Positions 8,191 through 16,084 of a stretch of 25,693 bases of DNA are shown in pieces; positions within the stretch are counted from its first letter, which is position 1, and every line of letters starts with the position of its first letter. A model generated the notes under the pieces. It saw only the letters and a list, made by a program, of their open reading frames with translations, did not search any database and was not told where the DNA came from. Source of the DNA: CAYRIH01 sp964424375 (lineage in GTDB: Bacteria > Patescibacteriota > Kazan-3B-28 > UBA10110). The stretch is taken from the NCBI GenBank assembly GCA_964424375.1, contig CAYRIH010000009.1, positions 1 through 25,693 on the forward strand, written 5' to 3'. The position numbers and the translations under genes are program-made.

Positions 8191-11006
8191 TGATAAGAAG
8201 GAGCAGAATAGCTGGACGGGACAGACTTAGTGGGGTATTTTCCTGTTTTTTGTCGTTGCTTATTAGTTTAGGCCTTGTCTTGGGTTTTTTGCCATTTGAT
8301 CAGTTGAAAAAAGATAGTGTTGAACAGAATGATAATGGGAGATTTATCGATCGTGCTTATGCTGATGAGTTAACTTCAGTTTTAGTTCATAGCATTGCTT
8401 TGAGTACTAATGATAGTACTGTAACATATGTTGATAAATTGACTGTTGCTAGTGATCAGTTCACAGGCGATCATAAATATTTTATGTATTTTCATATGAG
8501 CTTAGGATCTGATACTGCCACTGCTAGGGCTAATTATCAGATAAAATATGGCGGTACAATAAAGTTTACTGGGACGCTTGAACCCTGTGATGCCACTGCC
8601 AATAATGCTACTCAAGTGTCTTGGATAGATGTATATACTCAACCAGCTACGCCTGTTGCCATTACGGTGGGGTTTAAGAGTGGTACAGCTGGAGCTATTG
8701 CCGCTACTGCGAATGCTACTTTTACAGCTATAGATCTATCAGATAAGTTGATAGAAAATTATGATTATTACTACAATGAAAATACTTCTGCCGCCCAACA
8801 TACAACTGATTTCACCAGCAAAGCTAGTATAACCTTAAATAACGCTGATGGAGTAAAAGACTGGATGGTTTGGGCAATGGAGGATCTGACTGTTGATTCT
8901 ACTAATGTGAATGCTGAAGCCCAAATCTATGATGGAGCTGCTGGTCATATGTCTCGCTCTCAAGAGGGTGAGGATAATATTGAACATTATACCTTTGTTT
9001 TGTATCGAGCCTTTGATGATACAGCACGGGGAACAACCTATTCCATTCAAGTGAGGGATGATACTGACGCCGCTAATGATCATACTAAGAGTAGGATATT
9101 TGCTTTCAATCTTAATGTTTTTGACAGCCATTTAACCCACTGGTCTTCTGTGGGTGTAAATTTAGGTAATACTTTTACTGAAATTACCACCTTATCTTAT
9201 CAACCAGCTGTTACTGGTAATCAGATAGTCTATGCTAGCTATTTGAATGATGTGGCTGCTGCTGATACCCAATCTGATGATCGCTTAACACTCGATAGTA
9301 CTACTCCTATGCCAACAGGGTGGACCTGGACTAGCGGCGGGGGAGGAAAAACCAGCTACGATACTACGGAGAGAACTATTAGTAATATAGCAAATGTAGT
9401 TTCTATGACATCTACTAGTAGTCATGATATTGATCTAGATGCTAAGGAAATTGCCGGAGTTGATCAGCTAGTTAGAGGTAGAGGTATTGCGGTTTTTAGT
9501 ACTTTATTTAACTATATGCCAAGGTCTAATAATTGGCGCTGGTATGCTGATGAAGAGGATACTACTCCTGGTACTGCCTATGCTGTTGAAAATACAGCTC
9601 CACCCCAGATAGAGATGGGAAAGAGTATTGGCTTTAAATTAAGAATTAATCTTACAGAGGTTGGTGGACAAGCGGAGAATAATAATCGAAAGAAATTACA
9701 ATATGCTACTAGCACTACTGGCCCGTGGACTTTGGTAGGGGAAACTACTGATATTGATAAATTGTTTCGTTATTATGATGGAGGAGGAGTTGCTGATGCC
9801 TTAGTTAATGCATCTACACTTCTAACGGGTACTACTGCTAGAGGTATACATAACGAAAGCAATAGTAATAGTCCTAGCAATTCTGATCATGCCGCTAATG
9901 CTGTAGTTGAGCATGAGTATACAATAGAAAACTATGATGCGGCTGCCAATACTACCTATTATTTTAGTTTGAAAGATCAGACAGTTGGTTTAATTACTTT
10001 GGCTTCTGGTAAGAGTTTTCCTAGTTTAACTACCGCTAGTTCTTATTCTCTAACTACTACTGCTCCTCCGAGTGTTTATTTAGGCAGTTGGCAGATTGGC
10101 AGCAGTGAATATCATAGTTATACCTTTAACTCTCTTGCGAGTGGTGAAGAAATAAATATGCGGGATAACAGAGGGCAGATTGCTGGTAGCAGTTCTGGTT
10201 GGTCTTTGTCGGCTGACATTACAACTGAATTAATATATACAGTATCAACAGCATATTGCAGTAGTGTTAGCTTTACTGGTAGTGGTACAGATGATATGTC
10301 TGCTGATTGTAGCGCATTTAATGGAAGTGTAGATACTGATTATAAGATTGAGATTGATTCTCACTATGATGCTGCAGCTTCCTTTACCATGTCAGGATTA
10401 TTTGTCAGAATAAACTCTCCAGGACACGGAATAGAACTTGGTTCATTTCAAGCAATTGAGGTAACCAACACTACAAACTATAATGGAACTTATACTGAAA
10501 ATGATAATCTAATCTATATAGATGCTAACAATGTTGATATTACGATTCCCTATGTATCAGATGAAACAGGAACGATAGAATACAACCCCAATACTTTCAA
10601 ATGGTCAGATGATGGTGGTTCTACTTGGGATGGAACAGGATATCTTATAGTTCCACTTATAGGTCTGCCTTTGAATAACGGTGTAACTGTAACTTTCACT
10701 AATGCATTAGGACACCAGACAGGAGATTATTGGACTTTTACTGCCTATCCCGGAGAGGTCTATACTATACCCAAAAGTGATATGTATTGGATTACTAATC
10801 CTATAACTGGTTTGTATGATGCTCCAACTACTAATATGAGTGGTAATTCAGGTGAATATATGAGTAGTGCTGTAACTGCTGTTTTAGTTTCTGGAAATGC
10901 CAAGGATGGATTGGGTGGATTTAGTATATTACCAACCTTGAGGATTTATAATGCCAGCACGCCAGGAGATTATATTGGAGGAGTTATTACTTTTACTTTA
11001 GCTTGA
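8190..11006 (+). CDS. Large secreted protein with a WxL-like C-terminal region
   Basis: 938 residues. The start ATG shares its A with the TAA stop of the DUF916-like gene (TAATG), a classic coupling overlap. A signal peptide or anchor covers about 19-40, with likely cleavage near YADE. The mature part is rich in Thr, Ser, Asn, Asp and Ala, predicted beta, nearly Cys-free, and not recognisable as a named family. MRDNRGQIAGSSSGWSLSAD (657-676) matches the first WxL signature (D-x-RG, spacer, GWSL). The C-terminus GDYIGGVITFTLA matches the second, again with Phe instead of Trp, and closely parallels the end of the 197-residue protein at 2823. Likely a surface adhesin or wall protein held by the neighbouring DUF916-like protein. 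The N-terminal 600 residues may carry ligand-binding domains. Confidence 0.6.
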   Translation: MIRRSRIAGRDRLSGVFSCFLSLLISLGLVLGFLPFDQLKKDSVEQNDNGRFIDRAYADELTSVLVHSIALSTNDSTVTYVDKLTVASDQFTGDHKYFMYFHMSLGSDTATARANYQIKYGGTIKFTGTLEPCDATANNATQVSWIDVYTQPATPVAITVGFKSGTAGAIAATANATFTAIDLSDKLIENYDYYYNENTSAAQHTTDFTSKASITLNNADGVKDWMVWAMEDLTVDSTNVNAEAQIYDGAAGHMSRSQEGEDNIEHYTFVLYRAFDDTARGTTYSIQVRDDTDAANDHTKSRIFAFNLNVFDSHLTHWSSVGVNLGNTFTEITTLSYQPAVTGNQIVYASYLNDVAAADTQSDDRLTLDSTTPMPTGWTWTSGGGGKTSYDTTERTISNIANVVSMTSTSSHDIDLDAKEIAGVDQLVRGRGIAVFSTLFNYMPRSNNWRWYADEEDTTPGTAYAVENTAPPQIEMGKSIGFKLRINLTEVGGQAENNNRKKLQYATSTTGPWTLVGETTDIDKLFRYYDGGGVADALVNASTLLTGTTARGIHNESNSNSPSNSDHAANAVVEHEYTIENYDAAANTTYYFSLKDQTVGLITLASGKSFPSLTTASSYSLTTTAPPSVYLGSWQIGSSEYHSYTFNSLASGEEINMRDNRGQIAGSSSGWSLSADITTELIYTVSTAYCSSVSFTGSGTDDMSADCSAFNGSVDTDYKIEIDSHYDAAASFTMSGLFVRINSPGHGIELGSFQAIEVTNTTNYNGTYTENDNLIYIDANNVDITIPYVSDETGTIEYNPNTFKWSDDGGSTWDGTGYLIVPLIGLPLNNGVTVTFTNALGHQTGDYWTFTAYPGEVYTIPKSDMYWITNPITGLYDAPTTNMSGNSGEYMSSAVTAVLVSGNAKDGLGGFSILPTLRIYNASTPGDYIGGVITFTLA

Positions 11007-11015
11007 TTCTACGTG

Positions 11016-11141
11016 TCCCGTTAGAGTTAACCTTAACTATATCTACATAACTTAATTATTACTAAAACTATAATGCTTTATCTAAAACACATATCAACCA
11101 ATACCCATTCTGCTCTTGCAGCAGAATTAACTCTAACGGGA
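11016..11141. mobile_element. 126-bp MITE-like element, copy 1
   Basis: The ends are 15-bp perfect terminal inverted repeats, TCCCGTTAGAGTTAA (11016-11030) and its reverse complement (11127-11141). The AT-rich interior has no ORF but holds the hairpin TTCTGCTCTTGCAGCAGAA (11108-11126) and a TATAAT box (11069-11074). A second copy at 24545-24670 has the same length and orientation and differs at three bases (the changes near 11035-11038). No clear target-site duplication is seen. It lies just after the stop of the 938-residue gene, and its last base is the A of the methyltransferase ATG. It is non-autonomous if mobile, since no transposase is in the window. Confidence 0.75.
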
Positions 11142-11902
11142 TGAAAAACACGGATATTGCGGAGATGCAAAAACAGGAACAGAATTATTGGTGGCATATT
11201 AGCCGCCGATTTATTTTAAAATCTGTTTTAAAAAGATTTTTCCACTGCCATTCTGTTATACAGCAGAGTCCAGAGACAAAAACAAAAATAAATATTTTAG
11301 ATATTGGTTGTGGCACAGGCGCAAATTTAAAGTGGTTAAAAAAATTTGGAAATGTGATTGGTATAGATAATAGCCAAGAAGCAGTAAAATTTTGCCAAAA
11401 ATACGGTAATGCTAAATGGGGCCAGGCAGATTATCTACCATTCAAGAACGATAGTTGTGATTTAGTTACAGCTTTTGATGTTTTAGAGCATATGTCCAAT
11501 GATAAGGTAGTACTAAAAGAATGGCATCGGGTTTTAAAAATAGGCGGATATTTATATATAACAGTTCCGGCTTATCAATGGCTGTTTAGTCCCCATGACA
11601 AACAATTACAGCATTATAGAAGGTATTTAATATCTAATTTATCAGAAAAATTACAAAAAGTAGGTTTTAAATCAATTTTTGCTTCATATTTTTTCATGTG
11701 TACTTTTCCTGTATTTATTATTCAGCGCATAGCTTCTCGGGCTTTTAATGTAACCCCAGGTTATACTAAAGTATCAAATAGAATTAATAATTTTTTAATC
11801 GGTTTAAGCAAGACAGAAGCTTGGTTATTAAAATTTATTTCGTTTCCATTCGGCAGCAGTATAGTAATTTTAGCTAAAAAAAATGAAACGGCAGATAATT
11901 AA
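11141..11902 (+). CDS. Class I SAM-dependent methyltransferase
   Basis: 253 residues. N-terminal EQNYWWHISRRFILKSVL is typical of methyltransferases in polysaccharide clusters. Motif I is ILDIGCGTGANL (about 51-62), the acidic end of strand beta2 is VIGID (motif II), then QADYLPF and DLVTAFDVLEHM (motif IV and following helix), and GGYLYITVPA with a YRRY segment after it. Hydrophobic stretches near 180-200 and 225-245 suggest membrane association. Likely substrate is a lipid-linked intermediate or a sugar, inferred from neighbours. It overlaps the GtrA gene by 20 bases. The linker before motif I (HCHSVIQQSPETKTK) is encoded partly by a degenerate copy of the dispersed palindrome. The ATG coincides with the end of the 126-bp element, so this element may supply its leader and promoter. 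Confidence 0.85.
   Translation: MKNTDIAEMQKQEQNYWWHISRRFILKSVLKRFFHCHSVIQQSPETKTKINILDIGCGTGANLKWLKKFGNVIGIDNSQEAVKFCQKYGNAKWGQADYLPFKNDSCDLVTAFDVLEHMSNDKVVLKEWHRVLKIGGYLYITVPAYQWLFSPHDKQLQHYRRYLISNLSEKLQKVGFKSIFASYFFMCTFPVFIIQRIASRAFNVTPGYTKVSNRINNFLIGLSKTEAWLLKFISFPFGSSIVILAKKNETADN
11251..11268. repeat. Degenerate palindromic core inside the methyltransferase gene
   Basis: TTCTGTTATACAGCAGAG differs from the 18-base core at 427-444 at three positions. It encodes part of the variable linker between the N-terminal helix and motif I, where an insertion would be tolerated. Chance resemblance cannot be excluded. Confidence 0.35.
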
Positions 11903-12287
11903 ATTTTCTATTATTGGAATAGTAAATACTATAATTGATTTTAGTATTTTGAATTTTCTAATCCAAATTTTTGCTTGGTCGGTTTTACCTGCTAATACAG
12001 TTTCTTTTTCTTTAGCTGTGATTAATAGCTATTTTTTAAATAAGTATTGGACATTTAGAGATAAACAACCTATCCATATTAAGCAATTTTCTATCTTTGT
12101 AGGGGTTAGTTTAATAGGATTAGGGTTATCTAACTTATTAATATATGGGGGACTAGAATTATTTCGAACTTATGATTTGGGACTTACCTTTGCTTGGCAC
12201 TATAATATAGCTAAAGCTGTATCAGCTTTAATAGTTTTAATCTGGAACTTTTTAGCCTCTAAATTTTGGGTTTTTTATGCAAAATAA
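11883..12287 (+). CDS. GtrA-family membrane protein
   Basis: 134 residues with four predicted membrane helices. KFSIIGIVNTIIDFSILNFLI at the start, the central NSYFLNKYWTFRD and the final helix with FLASKFWVF are hallmarks of GtrA. Known role of the family: translocation of a polyprenyl-phosphate-linked sugar, or a partner of such a glycosyltransferase. It overlaps the methyltransferase by 20 bases and the GT2 gene by 11 bases, which fits a flippase acting on the product of that GT2 enzyme. Confidence 0.9.
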   Translation: MKRQIIKFSIIGIVNTIIDFSILNFLIQIFAWSVLPANTVSFSLAVINSYFLNKYWTFRDKQPIHIKQFSIFVGVSLIGLGLSNLLIYGGLELFRTYDLGLTFAWHYNIAKAVSALIVLIWNFLASKFWVFYAK

Positions 12288-13074
12288 TCAAATTCATCCA
12301 ATTAAACATACTGATATGACATATTTATCGGTAATTATCCCAACCTACAATGAAGAAAGGAGAATTGGTAAGACCTTAACCGCAATTCGTGATTTTTTGG
12401 ACAAACAAAATTATGATTATGAGGTTTTAGTTGTGGATGATGGAAGCACAGATACAACCTGTGGCATAGTTAATATAATTGCCGAAGGCTGGCCGCAATT
12501 AAAAATCATGGTTAATCAGGTCAATCGAGGTAAGGGAGCTGTAGTTAAACAGGGGATGTTAAATGCTATTGGAAAATATATTCTCTTTACTGACGCAGAT
12601 AATGCTACCCCTATAGAACAAGTAGACAAGCTATTTAAATATGCTGATGAGTATCCTATAGTGATAGGATCGCGTCACTGTCCAGGAGCTAAAATTCATA
12701 TTCCTCAATCTAGACACAGGATTTTATTGAGCCGAGCTAGTAATTTATTAATTCGCATTTTAGCAGTGCCAGGGATTTATGATACTCAATGCGGTTTTAA
12801 ATTATTCGAACGTAATGCTGGTCAAAATATCTTTTCTAATGTTAAGTTAGAACATTTTGGTTTTGATTTTGAACTTCTGGTAATTGCCAGGCACTTAGGC
12901 TACAAATTCAAAGAAGTTGGCATAGAATGGTATAACGATCCCGAAAGCAAAGTTCGAACTGGCCGCGAAGCTATAAGAACTTTAAGGGATTTGTTTAAAG
13001 TTAAGTTGAATTTATTAAAAGGAGATTACTCTAAAGCTGGCTACATCCAAAGAAATCCTTTACCTAAAAAATAA
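12277..13074 (+). CDS. GT2 glycosyltransferase, dolichyl/polyprenyl-phosphate hexose synthase-like
   Basis: 265 residues. The GT-A fold starts at LSVIIPTYNEERRIGKTL. The nucleotide-binding acidic motif is VLVVDDGSTD, the donor/metal motif is LFTDADNATP, and QCGFKLFERNAG plus FGFDFELLVIARHLGYKFKEVGIEWYND follow the pattern of dolichyl-phosphate beta-glucosyltransferase (ALG5-like) enzymes. Likely reaction: NDP-hexose plus polyprenyl phosphate gives polyprenyl-phosphate hexose, the donor for GT-C enzymes such as those at 3521 and 5178. Met14 (12316) just before the first strand is an alternative start. The upstream ATG at 12277 would overlap gtrA by 11 bases. Confidence 0.88.
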   Translation: MQNNQIHPIKHTDMTYLSVIIPTYNEERRIGKTLTAIRDFLDKQNYDYEVLVVDDGSTDTTCGIVNIIAEGWPQLKIMVNQVNRGKGAVVKQGMLNAIGKYILFTDADNATPIEQVDKLFKYADEYPIVIGSRHCPGAKIHIPQSRHRILLSRASNLLIRILAVPGIYDTQCGFKLFERNAGQNIFSNVKLEHFGFDFELLVIARHLGYKFKEVGIEWYNDPESKVRTGREAIRTLRDLFKVKLNLLKGDYSKAGYIQRNPLPKK

Positions 13075-13089
13075 AACTCTATTCCTTAT

Positions 13090-13141
13090 CATTCTAATCA
13101 AGCTAGAATGACCCATCCGTCGCTCTACTATACAGTAGAGC
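13090..13141. repeat. Two inverted repeats in the convergent spacer between the GT2 gene and miaA
   Basis: CATTCTA and TAGAATG (13090-13096 and 13104-13110) form a 7-bp stem. GCTCTACT-ATAC-AGTAGAGC (13122-13141) forms an 8-bp stem whose outline (pyrimidine-rich arm, TAC at the centre) recalls the TTCTGCTGTACAGCAGAA core. No adjacent T-run on the plus strand. On the minus strand T-rich sequence follows only after about 20 bases. They may act as mRNA 3' stabilisers for the convergent genes. Confidence 0.45.
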
Positions 13142-13164
13142 TATGGAGGGCTAGCGCAAGAGGG

Positions 13165-14064
13165 TTATCGAAGGAAATTTTGGATGAGTTTTTCGGTCTC
13201 TGGGTAATTTTTAATCCAATGGATTCGTTTATCTTTTTTAAACCAAGTTAATTGGCGTTTAGCAAATCTTTTAGTGTCTCGTTTCATCAATTCCAAGGCT
13301 TGTTTTAGAGTTATTCTTTTCTTTAGATACGCATGAATATATTTATATCCTAATGCAGAGAAAGCTGGTGAATTCATATTATAGTCTTTATCTATCAGTT
13401 TTTTGGTTTCTTTAATTAGTCCTGCTTGGTACATTTTATCAACTTTGTCCTCAATCTTTTTATTCAATTTGTTTTTTGATAGGTCTATGCCAATTTGCAA
13501 GAAATTGTAGTTAGGCGCCTGAAATTTAGGAGTTGTTTTGCCAATCGCGTTGATTATTTCAATAGTTCTGATTATCCGTCTTTTATTGGATGTATCAACT
13601 AGAGTATTGGGGTCTAATTTTATGAGTTTAGCTACCAATTTATCTGAAGATAGTTTTTCCAATTTTTCCCTTAATTGTTGATTAGGAGGAACATGAGGGA
13701 TTTTATATCCATCAACCACAGATTTTATATATAAACCTGTCCCGCCAACTATGAAAGGAATAATTTTTTTAGCTTTTTTGAGATTATTTTTAGCAATAGA
13801 ATCAAGTAGATTATATACAGTTTTTTGATATAAACTAACTGTAAAATTTTCATCTGGATTAACAATATCAATCATATAATGGGGGATGTTTTGCTGGTTT
13901 TCTTTTTTAATTTTAGCGGTGGCAATATCCATGTCTTTATATACCTGCATGGAATCGGATGAGATAATTTCACCACTAAACTTTTTAGCTAATTTTAAAG
14001 ATAACTCTGTCTTGCCAGAGGAAGTTGGTCCTAAGATGACGATGACTTTGAGTTTTTCTTTCAC
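13165..14064 (-). CDS. miaA: tRNA dimethylallyltransferase
   Basis: 299 residues, the usual family length. P-loop VILGPTSSGKTELSLKLA (9-26), SSDSMQVYKDMDIATAKI (the DSxQxY segment that binds the target base), PHYMIDIVNPDENFTV, VGGTGLYIKSVVDGY, NKRRIIRTIEI and QLTWFKKDKRIHWI are all characteristic. Known reaction: transfer of a dimethylallyl group from DMAPP to N6 of A37 in tRNAs that read UNN codons. The start is GTG at 14064, overlapping the stop of the small upstream gene as GTGA, which argues for this start and for translational coupling. Last gene of the thrS operon on the minus strand. Confidence 0.95.
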   Translation of the reverse strand: MKEKLKVIVILGPTSSGKTELSLKLAKKFSGEIISSDSMQVYKDMDIATAKIKKENQQNIPHYMIDIVNPDENFTVSLYQKTVYNLLDSIAKNNLKKAKKIIPFIVGGTGLYIKSVVDGYKIPHVPPNQQLREKLEKLSSDKLVAKLIKLDPNTLVDTSNKRRIIRTIEIINAIGKTTPKFQAPNYNFLQIGIDLSKNKLNKKIEDKVDKMYQAGLIKETKKLIDKDYNMNSPAFSALGYKYIHAYLKKRITLKQALELMKRDTKRFAKRQLTWFKKDKRIHWIKNYPETEKLIQNFLR

Positions 14065-14204
14065 TTACGTTTGGGTTTGGAAGAAAGTTTGGCAATTAAT
14101 CTGATGCTTTTACGATTATCTTTAGGTTGTAATTTTTTTCGTAGCTTAGTATCCCTTCTTTTGGCATGAGGGTCTAAGTTGTTATTTTTAGCTTGGGGCA
14201 ACAT
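14061..14204 (-). CDS. Small basic protein, 47 residues, coupled to miaA
   Basis: The reverse strand has ATG at 14204, 47 codons and TGA at 14063-14061. It starts 11 bases after the thrS stop and overlaps the miaA GTG by four bases (GTGA), so it fits exactly between the two genes as an operon member. The product is about one third Lys/Arg, without a membrane segment or cysteine. It begins MLPQAKNNNLDPHAKRR and ends SSKPKRK. The composition suggests an RNA-binding or ribosome-associated peptide, but I do not recognise a family. It could also be a short leader cistron that serves to deliver ribosomes to miaA. Confidence 0.5.
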   Translation of the reverse strand: MLPQAKNNNLDPHAKRRDTKLRKKLQPKDNRKSIRLIAKLSSKPKRK

Positions 14205-14215
14205 AACATTATGGA

Positions 14216-15970
14216 TTAATGGGGAAAATGAAAATCTGATAGGTATTTAACTGTAGCAGGTATGCTTTTAGTATCTAAATGTCCGGCTACTAAATCTCGG
14301 ATGGCAACCTTTTTAGCTTTAACCTCTTTAGGGCCAATTACTAACATATAGAAGATTTTTTGCAATTCAGCATCTCTAATTTTACGTCCTAAAGATTCAT
14401 TTCTTTTATCAATTACAACTCTTATACCAACTTCTTTTAGGTTTTCCATTATTTTATCGGCATAATTATTTTGTTTTTCGCTGATTGGCAGGATGATTGC
14501 TTGAACTGGTGCTAACCAAAATGGAAACGAACCGACATAATGCTCTATAAGAATACCGATAAAACGTTCTGCACTGCCGATAATGGTGCGATGAATTATG
14601 ATGGGATGTTTTTTCTTTCCGTCTTTGTCTATATAAGTTGCTCCCAGCCTTTCAGCCATAAAGAAATCTAGTTGGATTGTGCCTAATTGCCAGCTTCTGC
14701 CTAGGCTATCTTGGATATGAAAATCTAGTTTAGGACCATAAAAAGCTCCGTCTTTTTCATTAATGATAATATCTAGTTTACTATCTTTAACAGTTTGCTT
14801 GAGTATTTTTTCGGCTTTATTCCAAATAGCATCGGAGCCAATTGATTTTTCGGGGCGGGTAGATAATTCTATGCGATATTTATTAAAACCAAAATCCCTA
14901 TAGACTTTTTGAGCCATCTGGATTAGTAATTTTATTTCATCTTTAATCTGATCAGGTGTGCAGTATATATGAGCATCATCCTGAGTAAATGATCTAGCTC
15001 TAAATAAACCGTGCAGGACACCAGATAGTTCATGTCTATGGACTATCCCAAATTCTCCTACTCTTAAAGGTAGGTCTCTATATGAATGGAGTGAATTTTT
15101 AAATATCAAAATGCTACCCGGGCAATTCATAGGCTTAAGAGCATATTTTTTATTATCTACTTGAGTAAAGTACATATCCTCTTTGTAATTGTCCCAATGC
15201 CCGGATTTATGCCATAGACCCTCATTTAAAACAATCGGAGTACTGATTTCCTGGTAGTCATACTCTTTCAATATGTTTCTCATATATTCCAGTATTTTGT
15301 TGAAAATAAATTGTCCTTTTGAATGCCAAAAAGGAAATCCAGGGCCTTCAGGATGGAACGAAAACAAATCTAATTGTTTGCCTAGTAAACGATGATCCCT
15401 TTTTTTAGCTTCTTCTATTGTAATCAGATATTGATTTAGATCCTTTTTATTTAAGAAAGCAGTGCCATATATGCGAGTAAGTTGAGGATTATTTTCATCG
15501 CCTCGCCAATAAGCTCCAGCTAAACTAAGTAATTTGAATGCTTTTATATCGTTACTATTATTTACATGAGGGCCTTCACATAAGTCTGTAAAATTGCCGG
15601 AGATGTAAAATGAAACTTGCTTATGTCCGGCTTTTTTTAAACCCTTGATTAAATCTATTTTATAGGGCTGTTTGTTTTTTTTAGCCCAACTAAGTGCAGA
15701 ACTAATAGTCTTTGTTGATTTTTTAAAAGTTCTTTTTTCTTTTAGTAGTTTTATCATTTCAATTTCAATCTTTATTAAATCAGCATCAGTAATAGGTTTA
15801 TTAAATTCAAAATCATAATAGAATCCATTTTCGATAGCTGGGCCAAATCCTAATTTAACATCGGGATATAAATTGACCACTGCTTCTGCTAGGATATGAC
15901 TAGTCGAATGACGGATTTTTGCTAAATCTTGTTTTTTATCTATTTTTCTAATTCTTTTTTGCTTTGCCAT
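14216..15970 (-). CDS. thrS: Threonine--tRNA ligase lacking the TGS domain
   Basis: 584 residues against about 640 for E. coli. The start goes straight into the editing domain, with no TGS domain. Editing-site motifs are intact: HSTSH (21-25) and CEGPH (131-135). Catalytic core: zinc ligands C283 (MNCPG), H334 (DDAHIYC) and H460 (IIIHRTIIGS), with the same 51- and 126-residue spacings as the E. coli ligands. Motif 2 is FRARSFTQDD, motif 3 is GSAERFIGILIEHY. The anticodon-binding domain (about 485-575) has VQAIILPISE and NESLGRKIRDAEL. Reaction: ATP-dependent charging of tRNA-Thr with removal of mischarged Ser. First gene of an operon with the 47-codon gene and miaA. No T-box motif is seen in the leader. 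Confidence 0.96.
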   Translation of the reverse strand: MAKQKRIRKIDKKQDLAKIRHSTSHILAEAVVNLYPDVKLGFGPAIENGFYYDFEFNKPITDADLIKIEIEMIKLLKEKRTFKKSTKTISSALSWAKKNKQPYKIDLIKGLKKAGHKQVSFYISGNFTDLCEGPHVNNSNDIKAFKLLSLAGAYWRGDENNPQLTRIYGTAFLNKKDLNQYLITIEEAKKRDHRLLGKQLDLFSFHPEGPGFPFWHSKGQFIFNKILEYMRNILKEYDYQEISTPIVLNEGLWHKSGHWDNYKEDMYFTQVDNKKYALKPMNCPGSILIFKNSLHSYRDLPLRVGEFGIVHRHELSGVLHGLFRARSFTQDDAHIYCTPDQIKDEIKLLIQMAQKVYRDFGFNKYRIELSTRPEKSIGSDAIWNKAEKILKQTVKDSKLDIIINEKDGAFYGPKLDFHIQDSLGRSWQLGTIQLDFFMAERLGATYIDKDGKKKHPIIIHRTIIGSAERFIGILIEHYVGSFPFWLAPVQAIILPISEKQNNYADKIMENLKEVGIRVVIDKRNESLGRKIRDAELQKIFYMLVIGPKEVKAKKVAIRDLVAGHLDTKSIPATVKYLSDFHFPH

Positions 15971-16009
15971 AACATTATTGTAGGTGATTTATGTTAATAT
16001 TTCCATTTT

Positions 16010-16039
16010 ATTATCTGTGGTGTTTAAATAATAATTCAA
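16010..16039 (-). promoter_or_regulatory. Probable promoter of the thrS operon
   Basis: On the reverse strand, TTGAAT (16039-16034), 18 bases, GATAAT (16015-16010). The start would be near 16003, leaving a leader of about 33 bases. A 16-bp palindrome (ACTTTTTTAAAAAAGT, 16039-16054) lies between this promoter and the divergent TTGACA at 16056. Confidence 0.55.
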
Positions 16040-16055
16040 CTTTTTTAAAAAAGTG

Positions 16056-16084
16056 TTGACAGAAAAGGCAAAATCATGTAGTTT
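16056..16084 (+). promoter_or_regulatory. Possible promoter for the candidate ncRNA
   Basis: A perfect TTGACA (16056-16061) in the context AAGTGTTGACAG, close to that of the good promoter at 2756. At 17 bases the -10 position reads TAGTTT, a weak match with TG just before it. The -35 is convincing and the -10 is not. Confidence 0.4.
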
